A DNA stretch of 64,000 nt from Dysidea avara. Taxonomy: Eukaryota > Porifera > Demospongiae > Dictyoceratida > Dysideidae. Positions 35,901 through 47,200 of this stretch are shown piece by piece. A program made the position numbers and the translations under genes. The notes beneath the pieces are model-generated. The model saw nothing but the letters and a program-made list of their open reading frames with translations. It had not been told where the DNA came from and did not search any database. Position 1 is the stretch's first letter. Each line of letters opens with the position of its first letter. The stretch is from contig NC_089272.1 of NCBI RefSeq assembly GCF_963678975.1, positions 22,767,399 to 22,831,398 on the forward strand, read 5' to 3'.

Positions 35901-38900
35901 CTTTTACGCTAGCTGTATTTATGACCACACACCTTCAAGTTGGTAGGCTGATTCGAGATACTCTAGTCTAATAATCAATCGAAACCACGATGACCACACC
36001 CCTTTTTGGGCAAGCACATCTTTGCAGGCTGACTAGAGATACTCTAATACAGCAGTCACCCTATTAAAACAGTCACATGTTTATAGCTAGCTGTATGCTT
36101 TAACAAAAAAACTAAACAAACTAGTATATTAAAAATTATAAATTTAAAAATGAAGTAGGGTTTCAAGCTATAAAAAGTAGTGAAACAAGAGGTGAACAGT
36201 GGTAGCTATTACAGCATAGCTCAGTGGGAAATCCCTACTTTGGCATTGAACAATTGTTATACCATGCCAAAGTAGGGATTTAACACTGAGCTATGCTGTA
36301 ATAGCTACCATTGTTCATCTCTTGTTTCACTACTTTTTATAGCTTGAAACCCTACTTCATTTTTAAATTTATAATTTTTAATATATTACTCTAGATATTA
36401 TAGTACCCCTGTACAGTGAAACCTACGAATGTACTAAATGTTCAGATGTTACTGGGTCATTATTCTATTATCATATGACTTGTGTGTTATTTTTGTTAAC
36501 CTTGTTATTACAGGTTTGTGTATATGCATATATGTTGTTAACTCTGTTGTATTTTTAGTATTCCTGTTTATTCATTCCTTCTTCAAGACCATCAGGAGAG
36601 AATGGAGTAACCTAGATCGATTGAGGATGGACAAGTTTTACATGGTGAGTATTAATTAGAAGTGTTAGTTCTACCTTCTTTATCTATATGGTATCGTATT
36701 TAATTACATTTTTTTTGATGAAAATTTAAAAAATAAATATACTTTTTAAAATTCTTAATTGTTGGAAATATCATTCGTTTGAGTAGTTTGTATGCCTGCC
36801 TGTCTTGAACCTATGTTACTGTAGCTTGGCATACTGTACATGTAGAACCTATTCGATTACTGGGAAAGTACTGCTTTTGATATCACTGTCCAACATAATT
36901 AGCATGTAAATTACAGTATGCAGTCGTAAGCATAAATTATGTTAACTGACCTGTTTCTAGCACTGAATTTGCAATGTTTGTTACAGCTTATACGGAAAAT
37001 GTTACGACAAACATTTGAATACTTGCAACAAAACGGATGGGAGAAAAGGTGAGTTGTTGTACAGATGTTATTATATGATCATTGGTGATTATGTCCCTGT
37101 GTTTATTGTAGTCTGTTAAACCACTACCTGGAACTGATGAAACAAGCACTAAACATTCCATCCACGTACGTGGTAAGTGTATCATTCATGCTACCAAACA
37201 TTTCTGGTGAAGCAAGTTCCTGAGGCCTTTCACAATGGGCTATACAACTGAAGAACAGTGTATCTGGCCTCATCGGCTACTAGGAATAATGAATGCTTTT
37301 GAGGTATGCCCTGAAGAACAGCCTCAAATTGCCTCTAGGAAATTTACATGTACATAAGAAAACACGAGTAAGATGTACTTTTGTGTAATTTATGGTTTAA
37401 AGTTGAGTTACACTTCCTTAGCAGTACATGGCAACGTAATTACTGAATTACAAATTAATTCATGAATCATGAAATACACTGAATTACAGGTCACTTTATA
37501 TACTAAGGGATAAAATTAACTGCGTGCCAAGTGCCTGGCTTGTTACAATGTCACAGTGGTTTTAATTCTCTCTATGCCATTACTATATTTAATTTAAATC
37601 ATGATTTAGTAAAGTACAGCTGTGAAATTTCATACCTCCAGTTAGCTGATGGCATCACATTTCACCTTGTGGATGTGTTCCTGACTGAACTGAAGAAAGT
37701 ATTGTCCACTGATCAAGTTAGTTATTAATGTACTTGTTGTTCCCTAACCATACTCATGTAGTTAAGTGAAGATCTAATTATAAAACTGGTGAAGCCATTC
37801 TGTCACCACTTGGCGGTGACCCCAGACCCTTCCTTGAGAGAAGCTATCACTGATTCTGTGTTTGAACCACTTGCAGTTGCTATGGAGACTTCTACTAAGC
37901 GAAAATTTCCTTTTACTCTTACAAACATGTCAAATGAGTTTCTCGAGTTAGCGAAGGATCCGAATGGAGCCAGGTCTTCTGTTAATAGAAAATGTCTTTA
38001 TCGACTTCGCCAGAGGTATTGTCTGGGTTCGTGTTCTGTATGCACATGCATAGTTGATTTATTTCAGGTTTGCTAACCTGTCTGTTGTTGAAGTTCCTAG
38101 TGTTCGTGAATTAAAACAAGATGTTGCAGATGGTGGAAAGCTGACAAAGCACAAGAAAAGAAAAAGTAAGTGTATGTCTGGTTATTCAATAGATAAGTAT
38201 GTAGTTTTAAATACAGTAATAATTGGCATTATTTCCAAATGACTCAGACCTGTAACCACATGGTCACATGTTGACTTTTGAAGTGAACACATAATGGGAC
38301 CAACTGTCCAGCCACCCCCTGTATGTGTCCCTTTTTGCACTGCTTCTCAGTGGTATATGCGTCTGAGATTGACACCAACTAACATAGTGCAGTGGCTAGG
38401 ACTCAAATTATAAGTGACTGTTTTATTAGAGTGTTTTAGAGTAAGTGTATGTTCTATTAGAGTAGTTGAATTAAAACTATATAAGCAAATGGGGACTCAC
38501 TCATCACTTATATGAACACTTTTGTGATTGAACTGGCCCACAGATGTTCAGGGAATGGAGGTGCCACTGTAAATATCTCCTGAAAAACACTAGTGATGTG
38601 CAATAATATTGATAGTGTGATAATCATATCGCAGTGGTTCATTATCGTGATATGATAATAGCTTGTGATTATCATGAACATCAATATTAGACCTTCTTAC
38701 CTCGCTGGAATTACTCGAACAATTAAAACATTCATTTGTTTATTCAATTATGTATTCTAATTGTTTTCTGAGATTGAACTTTGCGGTATTTAGGCAGGAC
38801 ATATATGCATTCAGGTATACAGGATGTGCCTTTACCTGTATTCACAGAAAATAAACAAAATAAGTGCTACATTATGCATCTTATCATTTGGATTTACTAT

Positions 38901-39998
38901 TGTGATAACTATTGTATCATGATGCAATTATCGTGATCAATCGATATAGTTGCAAACTTATTATCGCACATCACTACAAAACACTGATGTGGTGTATTTG
39001 CTTGTACAGATGTTTACCTGTGTATATGTACTGTATGTTTGTAGGTAGCCATAGACAGAGTATTGGTGAGGATCGTTCAGGAAAAAGACGTAAACACAGT
39101 CACATTAACAGTGAATATTCACAAGAAGAAAACTCATTAGAGAATAATGAAACAATTACCCCTAGTGTAGATATTTTACCCACCCATAACCATGACACTG
39201 AAAATGATATACTTAGTGAGTGTATCACAAAGGACATGATTGTTACACCAGTTAGTAGAGACAAGGTTAAAAAGAGACGCAGTTTACCTGCTACCAGCAC
39301 ACCACGGCATACAGAGGAAGATGATATTCCTAAAAAGAAATGCCGGTCACTTGTGGATCATCAGGACAGCTTATTATTTTATTCAAAACCTAAGGTTGTA
39401 TATTTCATGTATACAAGTGACTGGTAGTTTTAATATACTTTTCCAGGCCAAAGAGAAGAAGCAGACTTTACCTACTGTTAATCCAGAAGATGTCCTGCTA
39501 TTAGAAGAAAGTGAACCGAAGCCAGTAAAGAGTTCTAAAATTGAGGTCTCAGTCAGAGAGGTAATTGTGTGTGTGTGTGTGTGTGTGTGTGTATGCTGAC
39601 ATATAAATATTGAATTATTCCTATTGTCATAGAAGACACCCAAGCAGGTTGTCAAGATATCACCACTGGCTACAAGGTCTGGGAAGCAAGTACGGAGATT
39701 GTCAGACTTATCTCCACAACCAGTAAAAAAGAGTGCTGGCTCTAAAAAATTAAAGTTAGCTCTGCAGAAGAACAAGTCATATGGTATGTACATCAGAATA
39801 TAGCATCCCCCACTTCATGGTCACCAACTCATCCTACTTACTGTAAATTATCAATGTGTTTCTTCCCCAGCATATCAAGATACTGTGAATACAACATTTG
39901 ATAGTAGTAAACAACCAACCAAGAGTATACTGAAAGTGTCCAAGCCTACACCTCATCTTACAAGAAGAAAATCATCACGATTCTCTAAACATTCATAG
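30314..39998 (+). CDS. RRP1: RRP1 / Nop52 ribosomal RNA processing protein, 12 exons
   Basis: Exons: 30314-30595, 33733-33790, 36559-36644, 36987-37048, 37112-37172, 37642-37716, 37762-38015, 38068-38165, 39045-39394, 39447-39560, 39633-39783, 39871-39998. All introns are GT-AG and every phase matches. The total is 1719 nt (572 residues plus stop). The N-terminal RRP1 domain is plain: FGRQLAASEKETRDKALRKV, LKLWMGLYMTMWMADKPL, REWSNLDRLRMDKFYM, then FHLVDVFL and VKPFCHHLA. The C-terminal third is Lys/Arg/Ser-rich and low in complexity, as in RRP1A/B, and probably nucleolar. In yeast and animals the family acts in 60S subunit maturation (27S/ITS1-ITS2 processing). Intron 1 (3.1 kb) and intron 2 (2.8 kb) are filled with repeats. 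Exon boundaries are inferred by reading and not supported by transcripts. Confidence 0.9.
31502..31653. repeat. Inverted-repeat element in RRP1 intron 1
   Basis: Arms AGTTAAAGCACTGC...AGTGCAATATGGAAAAA and their near-complement (TTTTTTCATATTGCACT...AATGCTTTAACT) enclose a GC-richer centre with GGGCGTGG/CCACGCC pairing. A MITE-like foldback. Confidence 0.65.
32110..32157. repeat. Perfect 48-bp palindrome
   Basis: CAAGAGTTCATAATATTATA followed by a GGGGCCCC centre and the exact complement. Related palindromes are at 33626, 48549 and 58477. Confidence 0.9.
32931..32990. repeat. (CA)n microsatellite
   Basis: Nearly pure CA dinucleotide run with two interruptions, in RRP1 intron 1. Confidence 0.95.
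33626..33653. repeat. Perfect 28-bp palindrome
   Basis: CAAGAGTTCATAAT followed by its complement; same family as 32110, 48549 and 58477. It lies in RRP1 intron 1, about 80 bp before exon 2. Confidence 0.9.
33840..34210 (-). repeat. Inverted copy of the 6.4-7.0 kb dispersed repeat
   Basis: Reverse-complement homology to about 6440-7000, including the GACCATAGCACATC foldback word and a shared segment that reads through TATCATCTGAAAAGTGAAGTA on the minus strand. Lies in RRP1 intron 2. Confidence 0.6.
34858..34932. repeat. Short hairpin element
   Basis: Arms GGCTTTGCCTGACATGTATGCC-type (left) and GGCATACATATCAGGCAAAGCC-type (right), with about 25 bp between. In RRP1 intron 2. Confidence 0.7.
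35110..36250. repeat. Interspersed repeat, copy B (RRP1 intron 2)
   Basis: Colinear with 13155-13875, but enlarged by a (CTCA)n expansion at 35337-35524 and by extra sequence at about 35740-36030. It contains the dispersed ACTCTAATACAGCAGTCAC motif near 36033 and ends in the left arm of the hairpin at 36125-36386. Confidence 0.65.
35337..35524. repeat. (CTCA)n microsatellite, 188 bp
   Basis: Forty-seven uninterrupted CTCA units. A chance frame across it would encode only repeats of Leu-Thr-His-Ser. Confidence 0.97.
36125..36386. repeat. Long near-perfect hairpin, about 120-bp arms
   Basis: The sequence from 36125 to about 36250 is repeated almost exactly in reverse complement at about 36262-36386, around a spacer of about a dozen bases. 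Words such as GAAGTAGGGTTTCAAGCTA and CAGCATAGCTCAGTG occur with their complements. The left arm is the end of interspersed repeat B. It lies in RRP1 intron 2, about 170 bp before exon 3. Confidence 0.9.
38591..38976. mobile_element. hAT-like non-autonomous element in RRP1 intron 8
   Basis: Begins TAGTGATGTGCAATAAT and ends TTATCGCACATCACTA. Flanked by AAAAACAC and CAAAACAC, an 8-bp target duplication with one mismatch. A related decayed copy begins near 7918 (TAGTGATGTGCGATA). Confidence 0.7.
39566..39592. repeat. (GT)n microsatellite
   Basis: Pure GT run directly after the RRP1 exon 10 donor site. Confidence 0.95.
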
Positions 39999-40261
39999 TA
40001 ACAAACCTGTACAAAGTTTTATACATAAATAGGATTGTGATACAGATGATTTCTAGTTTTAATCAAATTAAATATCTGAAAATATAGTTAGAGACCTCCC
40101 ACAGAGATTTAAAAAACCCTATATAGGCAAACCAAGGGTTTTTAAAGCATGAAGATCTCTCAGTTGACAGTGACTTAGAAAATAGTGGATAGAAAGGTTG
40201 ATTGTGGGTTGAGTATACTAACATTATGTCATTGCATTCATTTGTATTAGTTGGTTTTCAA

Positions 40262-40401
40262 GTACCGTATTGCCTTGAATTATGGCCCAGGCGTTTATTT
40301 CTTTAAAGTACAAACTGGCATTCACGGTGGTCATGTTGTTATCAACCCCAACGACTAAGGCGTTTATACAAGACCGGCCATAATTTGAGGCAATACGGTA
40401 C
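40262..40401. repeat. MITE with about 26-bp inverted ends
   Basis: GTACCGTATTGCCTTGAATT at the left and its near-complement at the right (AATTTGAGGCAATACGGTAC). Lies about 260 bp downstream of the RRP1 stop codon. No coding potential. Confidence 0.8.
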
Positions 40402-42225
40402 CTAAATAATCTGACTTATCACTGAACAACAATGTTCACCAGATCCTACTTACAAAGCTGAACATAAATGATCAGGTCTTTATAATTATTTCACTGTGAT
40501 GCTGAGGTAATTAATTTTAGTGACTAATGTATATACATCTACATTTTAGTGACTATGTTTGACTACTTGTTAGATTTTCCGTTAAGCCTCAGCCATTTCA
40601 GTGGTGACCATAAAGTTGATTTTTACATGACCAGAATATCAACAAAGTACGTACCATGAGGCAGGTGATTCAGGAGAAGCATAGTAATGTGCCTGCATCT
40701 TTGTCTGGTTGTATCCCTTCTCTGGCAAGTTCCTAGATTTGGCTCTCAATGGCATCAGTATTTCTCTGTCTAAATCATGAAACTTATTCAATACTAAGTG
40801 TTATGCATATTGTCAAAATAGAAGTGGTGTTTCACTGGTGTACAATTTCAGTGAAATGTACATGTCGTGTTTGTTTCTGGATTAGGGGACCTGGCTATAT
40901 ACTTATCAATGGATTCAAGTTCATCTTCTAGTTGGGCCAGATTTTGTCACAACCATATCTTCAAGAAACGCGACTAACCTCATACCTGATGGTTACATTG
41001 CACTACTGTAATGTTTGTGATCAAATTGCTTGCATGTATCAGCTGCAGTACATGGAACATTCTTTTGTTCTATGTGACCATAACTCAGTTCACTACTAGC
41101 AATACATGGCCTATGTTTTTATCCGTGTTGTCTGTAATCTGTATCATTCCTTTCAAATGATGTACCATGTTTAAAGGAGAACTAAAGGGATTGAAGTTGG
41201 CGCTCTTCAGAGCAAAACTAAACAAGAACATAAAGCCAATCATCATAAATACATACAGCCTATATAATATTATATAGAATGACAATAACTGATAAACCTG
41301 TGAATGACATTAAGGTGTGAACAAAAAAAATCTCAATGATTAGAGTTGACTGGACATGCATTACTTCATGTAGCTAATTTAGAAATTGCATTGGGCACAA
41401 TTATTATGTCAATATAATTATTCACCCATACATACAGTACATTCATAGTGCACACAATCACATAGTCAACATAATTACAATAAAAGTACATGCAAAATAC
41501 ACATAGAATAATTGCCCACCAAATTGTTGATGATATCAGATGCTGTTTAACACTGTGCCTTCAGTACTAGCTAGGTGTGTATGTGAGTTAAATCTCTCCA
41601 ATCTCAATCTACTTGGATATTGATTAGATTATGGATAGCAACATGAACACAAATATATGGAACAAAACATTTGATAAGTACATTTAGGAAGGGTCAACAA
41701 CTCTGGTTCCTGTTGCTATCACATGTGGTGCACCTCGGCAGAGTCAGAGTTGTTCAGTCTTTCAAAAATTTCTCCAACATAAAACATTCCATTATTGCAT
41801 ACACAAATCCAAAGTCTCTTTAAATTCAACCAATCCTTGGATGGAGCATGTCTCTTAGACTGTTAAAGTTTATAAGTGCAGAAGTGGGTGAGAACACATA
41901 CAGTTGTAGGAAGGTCCAACACATCTAACCCTGGCATGTTTGGCTATAGCCTGCATGGAGACAGTACTGCTGTGTAAAAGAGGAGAATGTATGGCAGGAT
42001 TGTTGAAGAGGGACACACTTAAAAATTTTACTCATTAATTTTGTTATGACATCAGTAGCACCAGACACTCTAAACATACGCACACATCTTCTGCCCTTAA
42101 ATCAATGAGAGCAATAAATTAATGGATATAAATTATATGTTACACACTATACAATACTAGCAACACACATATACGTTCCCTGTATTAAATGAACAAAACT
42201 ATTAGCCACATATAAAATGGTACAA
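40402..42225. other. Intergenic, no gene seen
   Basis: AT-rich. The last about 85 bp before 42226 are shared with 56410-56490 as part of the fucosyltransferase-like segmental duplication. Confidence 0.5.
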
Positions 42226-43635
42226 TTAAGGTCTACATTTACTTGTGGCAGTTATTATTTTGGTACGGGACCGTGTTATTCCACACATGGCAACAGAGAT
42301 CAGTGGGAATGATGATGGTTGCATTACTACAATATGCGATTCTGCCATTATGATAATATCTTGCCATGTTCCCAGCATTCCTTCCTTACTAATGTTCTTT
42401 GATTTATCCACATGTACTAATACATTGTTCTCCAATATAACTACACGAGAATATCCTTTAGACACTGTTTGTTTCATTTCAGAAGAATCCGATACAACAA
42501 CAACTGGGGCATCAGGTCCTATATACTTGTCAGCTTGTTTAATGGCACACTCGACAGCAAATCTGACACCAGATAATGAATTCTGAACTCGAGCCGCTTT
42601 TTCTTTAATATCACTACCACTGAATTGTCCTGTTCTTAAATGTACAGCAACATATTTCTTACCATACAGATTTAAATTGTTCCGCACCTCATTGGCAAAC
42701 ACCTGTAGTTCCCTGGTGAACTTGAACAGGAACTTATAAGATAGTGATTCCACTATGGGATAGTTGCGTACATCAAACATGTTAGTGACATTAAATGTAC
42801 TTAATTTTGGGTTGTGTAGATTATCTATTATTCTACAAAGTGTGGATACTAATTTTTCAATTGGGTTATAGTGCACTTGTACATGTGAAGTAGTTCCAAC
42901 CAGTGTGTCAATAAAATCATCAATTAAGTATTTGTATCTCTCGTCTACTAAATGAAGTCTTTTAATGAGGCCAAGATCTTTAAAAGATTCAGTCAATTTT
43001 AAGGAGTAGTCGCGATATTGCCAGTCAACTTTATTTGGTAATAAATACACATTTTCAGCTGAGGGGTGATCCCATCTAAATAACAATACTCGGTTAGTGA
43101 GGATTGCAAATGTCAGGGTTGCCATAAAGCCTCGGAATCGAGTACCTAGTCCCCCACATTCGTAAGTCTCAGCACAGTACCAAGTTAGTGTTCGGACATT
43201 GTTTAACTGTCCACTTTGTAATAGCTGTATCCCTTCATTATGAAATAAAGCATACTCTGGCAAAAGAGCATTAAATGTATTCACAACTTTCTGATCTTTC
43301 ACATCATACTTAGGTTCTTCACAATTCAGATCACCACCAGGCAAGGGTTCCAGGTTACTTGGGGATGGTAGAAAATTTTTATCATCAGATTTATCCAAGG
43401 ATTTATCAGAAGACAACAGTTTCTGCTGATCAACTGGTAGTAAGCCAAGTATCTGTTTTAATCTCTCTTGTGATCTATTAGCTCTGCCAATTAGTCCTTG
43501 TGTACGGGCATGTGTCAATACCCCACTGGTGATCATGTACCTACAGTACCAGTAAAGTGTTGCCAGCACCACAACTATCAGTGTCAACTGACCAACTAGT
43601 GTTAACACTCGGAGAATCTCGCGGAGAATACTCAT
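42226..43635 (-). CDS. Fucosyltransferase-like type II membrane glycosyltransferase, copy 2
   Basis: Intronless, 469 residues, ATG at 43635. One hydrophobic anchor at about residues 9-32 predicts a type II Golgi protein, followed by a Ser/Asp/Lys-rich stem. Donor-site-like motifs are CGGLGTRFRGF (about residue 160) and VHLRTGQFSG (about residue 330). C-terminal words are VVVVSDSSE and MAESHIVVMQPSSF. The segment LLFRWDHPSAENVYLLPNKVDW corresponds to the acceptor-side region also seen in copy 1. The copy at 56491 is nearly identical over residues about 15-315, with most replacements in the last 140 residues. Relative to copy 3, three residues are added at the N-terminus and four in the stem. 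The upstream region is interrupted by the insertion at about 43800. Confidence 0.72.
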   Translation of the reverse strand: MSILREILRVLTLVGQLTLIVVVLATLYWYCRYMITSGVLTHARTQGLIGRANRSQERLKQILGLLPVDQQKLLSSDKSLDKSDDKNFLPSPSNLEPLPGGDLNCEEPKYDVKDQKVVNTFNALLPEYALFHNEGIQLLQSGQLNNVRTLTWYCAETYECGGLGTRFRGFMATLTFAILTNRVLLFRWDHPSAENVYLLPNKVDWQYRDYSLKLTESFKDLGLIKRLHLVDERYKYLIDDFIDTLVGTTSHVQVHYNPIEKLVSTLCRIIDNLHNPKLSTFNVTNMFDVRNYPIVESLSYKFLFKFTRELQVFANEVRNNLNLYGKKYVAVHLRTGQFSGSDIKEKAARVQNSLSGVRFAVECAIKQADKYIGPDAPVVVVSDSSEMKQTVSKGYSRVVILENNVLVHVDKSKNISKEGMLGTWQDIIIMAESHIVVMQPSSFPLISVAMCGITRSRTKIITATSKCRP

Positions 43636-44078
43636 TGTCTTGACGAAACAATGGACAGGGTGTACTTCATAAATAGAAAACGTCTTGTGTATGCAGTAAA
43701 GACATTATAATAGATAATCGTAGCAGTACCAGAAAAACACGTACGAATCTTTGGGTCCACTCGGTCTTATCTCATAGTCTACGAGATAAGGTAAGTAAGG
43801 GGGTTTCCGGACAGCTGCGTATTCCGGACACTTCGTTTATAATCCGCTACTGAAGGATGGAATGGAAACCAATCAGGCTATGGTTTGAGTACCTAAGTAC
43901 TCCACTTGTGCGCTATAAAATACCAAAGTTTTATCTCGATAGCTTCAAGGATTACTGAGATTCGTCACGATTTGCTTGCGCATGTAGAATATTTTGTGTA
44001 AAAAACTTTCTATACGCGTGTTAATGTTCTATACCATAATTTTTATGCGTAATTTTTATGCGTATTTTGTACCGTACG

Positions 44079-44180
44079 CGGGATGCAATTTATTCACATC
44101 ATCTGATGCCCCGTATACGGAAACTCGTGTATTTATCGTGCTATAGCGCCTGCGATTTTATTTCTCATTGTGGTTTTGCA
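44079..44180. repeat. Left terminal inverted repeat of the Mutator-like element
   Basis: About 100 bp starting GCGGGATGCAATTTATTCAC, matched in reverse complement with few differences by 49373-49472. Outward (44019-44078) lie TGTTAATGTTCTATACCA and two TTTTTATGCGTA units. Confidence 0.85.
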
Positions 44181-44210
44181 CCTGGTTTCTGGGCTGCCCG
44201 CTGTTTTGAT

Positions 44211-47200
44211 ATGGAGTTGTCAGTTGAAACAGAGAAACCACCCTGGGCTAGGCAATTGAAAAGACGCGGTTTTTATTTTGAAGGACTAGTGGACAGTGAT
44301 GATGTGGAGACCCTACTTGAAGGACACAGAAGAGACACTGTGACCTCGTACGGGACAAGAACAAGCAGCAAGGTGACAGCTGATGATGGGACTGGTGATA
44401 AACAAGTAGCCCAAAACCTGCAGGTACTATTACATTAGTCACTTATCTGTGGCCTAAGTTATAAGCAATCTGTGTTTTAGGGAAAAGTTGTAAAGTTGTT
44501 TTGGAGTCACACTGTTGGTCATTACACTGTTAATTGGGACAGTACACCATTTAGCATAGGTGAAAAGCGCTTGTTGCACTGTCAGTATGGAAAGCAGTAC
44601 TTTAAGCCTCACCAGCCAACAACTGATCGCATTAAGCTGCAGAGCACAAGAAAGATAGGGTGCAGTGCCAGTTTACATATTAGAAAGTTTATCTTTTATC
44701 CAGAATACAGTGTGCACTCTGAACTGTCTTCTAAAAGCTAAGAAACAGGAGCGAAAAGTCAAGGAAGCTGCCCTCCAACAGTTGAAAGATAAGCTAACTA
44801 ACTCAGCTTCAGAAGTGCGTACAATTGACAAATACTTTGTTAGTTTACCTGCAAGTGAAGCCCACCATGACACACACCCCACAGGTGCATCTGTTGCATT
44901 TTCTCAGAAAGTTAATCCTTTGTTGATTCAGAAGATTCATGAACTTGTGTTGGCTGGTGTCTCAGAGCCAATTGAAATGAAGCGCCACTTAAAGCATCAT
45001 GTTTTACACTACTTGAGCAAAAGTGGAACCCCAGATCCCAATGACCGTGCGTATTACCCTACTCTTGATGACATAAGGAATCATATGAATCAAGCGCAAA
45101 AGACCCTGAAACTGTCTTTAGTTGATCAAGAAAATGTTTCCATGAAAACTGCACCTGAAACGAAAATACATTTTCAACCATTCACCAAACCTATCGACAA
45201 TGAGAATTCAAATGGGACTGAACTACTGTGGGTTCACCAAGAACCGTGGCAACAGGACTTATTGATAAAGTATGGCAATACAGTTAGCATGATCGATGCC
45301 ACATACAAGTCTACCAAATATGATTTACCTTTGTTCTTTATAACAGTGCATACAAACACTGGCTACTGTGTTGTAGCAGAGTTTATTGTCCAAGGTGAAA
45401 CAAAAGAAAGCATACAGAATGCTCTTTCTATCATCAAATCCTGGAATCCTCGGTGGGCTCCAAAGTGCTTCATGACAGATTACAGTGAAGCTGAAATTTC
45501 CGCCTTAGAAGCTGCATTTCCAGATACTGTTGTGTATCTATGTGATTTTCATAGGGAGCAAGCCTGGGAAAGATGGGTCAAAGCCAGTAAGCATGGACTA
45601 AGCAATTCTGAAGCAGACATCCTATTGGACCATTTCAGGGCAATAGCTTGGGCACCTTCTGTTAACCCTGAAGAATTTGAAGAAGGGAACAATTTCTCAA
45701 GGTATCATCACTATGACTCAGCCGTAGCAGTTTTAAAAGCTACAAATTTGTGGAATCGCAATAGCAATGTCCATCAGTGGTTGACTACGACATGGCTGAA
45801 TATCTCTGAGGTATGTCACATATATGTAGTCACCATTTCCGTTTCATATAGCTGCATGACTTTCACATCTATATAGTCACAATATGCTGACGTATTGTTA
45901 AGTATGTTTTGTGATTTTTAGAAATGGGCACTAGCGTACAGAGATGACACCTATCATGCTGCTGTTAACCCAAATAATGGAGCAGAGGCAATGAATAAGT
46001 TGCTGAAATACAAGTTTCTTCCAAGACAGAAAACCCTGACTTTGTCGTTTTTGGTCATTAAGCTAATTGAGGAGTTTATACCTGCACTGCATTACAAATA
46101 TGTGTTTCAGAACTTTAAGCAAACAACTTTGTACAGAGCATATAATCCGGCTGTAGTTCCACCATACCTTCAATCCAAGCCAAAGTCAACCATCTTGCAC
46201 TGCCTCCATCGCAAATCAAAGAGTCTGAAGTACAGTGATTCTGATGTAAAGGAAGTTGATATGGTTAGAGGAATATTTGAAGTAAAGGGAAAGAACACAG
46301 ATCACACAATAGAATTTTCAGTACCATCAAGTACGTGCAAAGATTGGATAGCTTACCATATTCCTTGGAAACATTTCTTTGCTATATTCAATGTGAAAGA
46401 AAGCTGGAACTGGGACAGGTTGCCTCAATCATATCTGGAATCTGCATACTTGAAGATTGATACCGATGCTATAGCTTCACATCTAAACTCCACAGGCACC
46501 ACACCCTTGGATTCTGAAATACCACCACAAGAACCAGATGAATCAGATTTAGTTGGATACACAGATGGTGGGGCTGATGACTCTATACCTAATACTACCA
46601 CTACTGAAGTGTTTGAAGCATTGCCCTCTGCTAAGGTATTGCATATGATTGGGAGAAAAGTGCTTGGGTTTAGTCAAAATGTATAAGAAAAATTTGCATG
46701 GCTTACTAAAGCCATGAAAGTTTTCAAGTCGGGCTTTGTCATTTACAGAATATACTCATTACCATTTTAGTGTTCTTTTGTATTAAGTTATTTGGTAGTG
46801 TTTGTCTCTAATCATGGTATTTTTATTTTCCACAGAAAAGTAGGCATTTGAAACAAATGGTTACAAACATGAGAGTTACCCTGGAATGCTTTAAAACTGT
46901 AACCTACAATATCGATAGCAATGTTAGCTTTGACGTCCTGGAAGGTATCCAACATAAGTTATCCAGTCTATTGCAAGAGTTTCAAGAACAACTACCACAA
47001 TCCCATGGACTGTTAATAAGACCACAAATAAGGAAGCAGATGAAAAAATCCTTTAGGAGAAAAGTTTCATTGAAGAGACTAACCCAGCTGCCTAAGTGTA
47101 CTACAAAAAGGAAAAAGAATGATTCAAGGTTTCGTGGCAGAGTTGGCAGGAAAGCAAGCATGTTAAGAAAGGTATGTGTGTGTGACATTTGTATAATTGT

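Noticed and set aside
44058-44210. N-terminal extension of the transposase into the terminal repeat
   Set aside because: The same peptide pattern appears in reverse at 49285-49527 only because the terminal inverted repeat happens to be open; the start at 44211 is more plausible.
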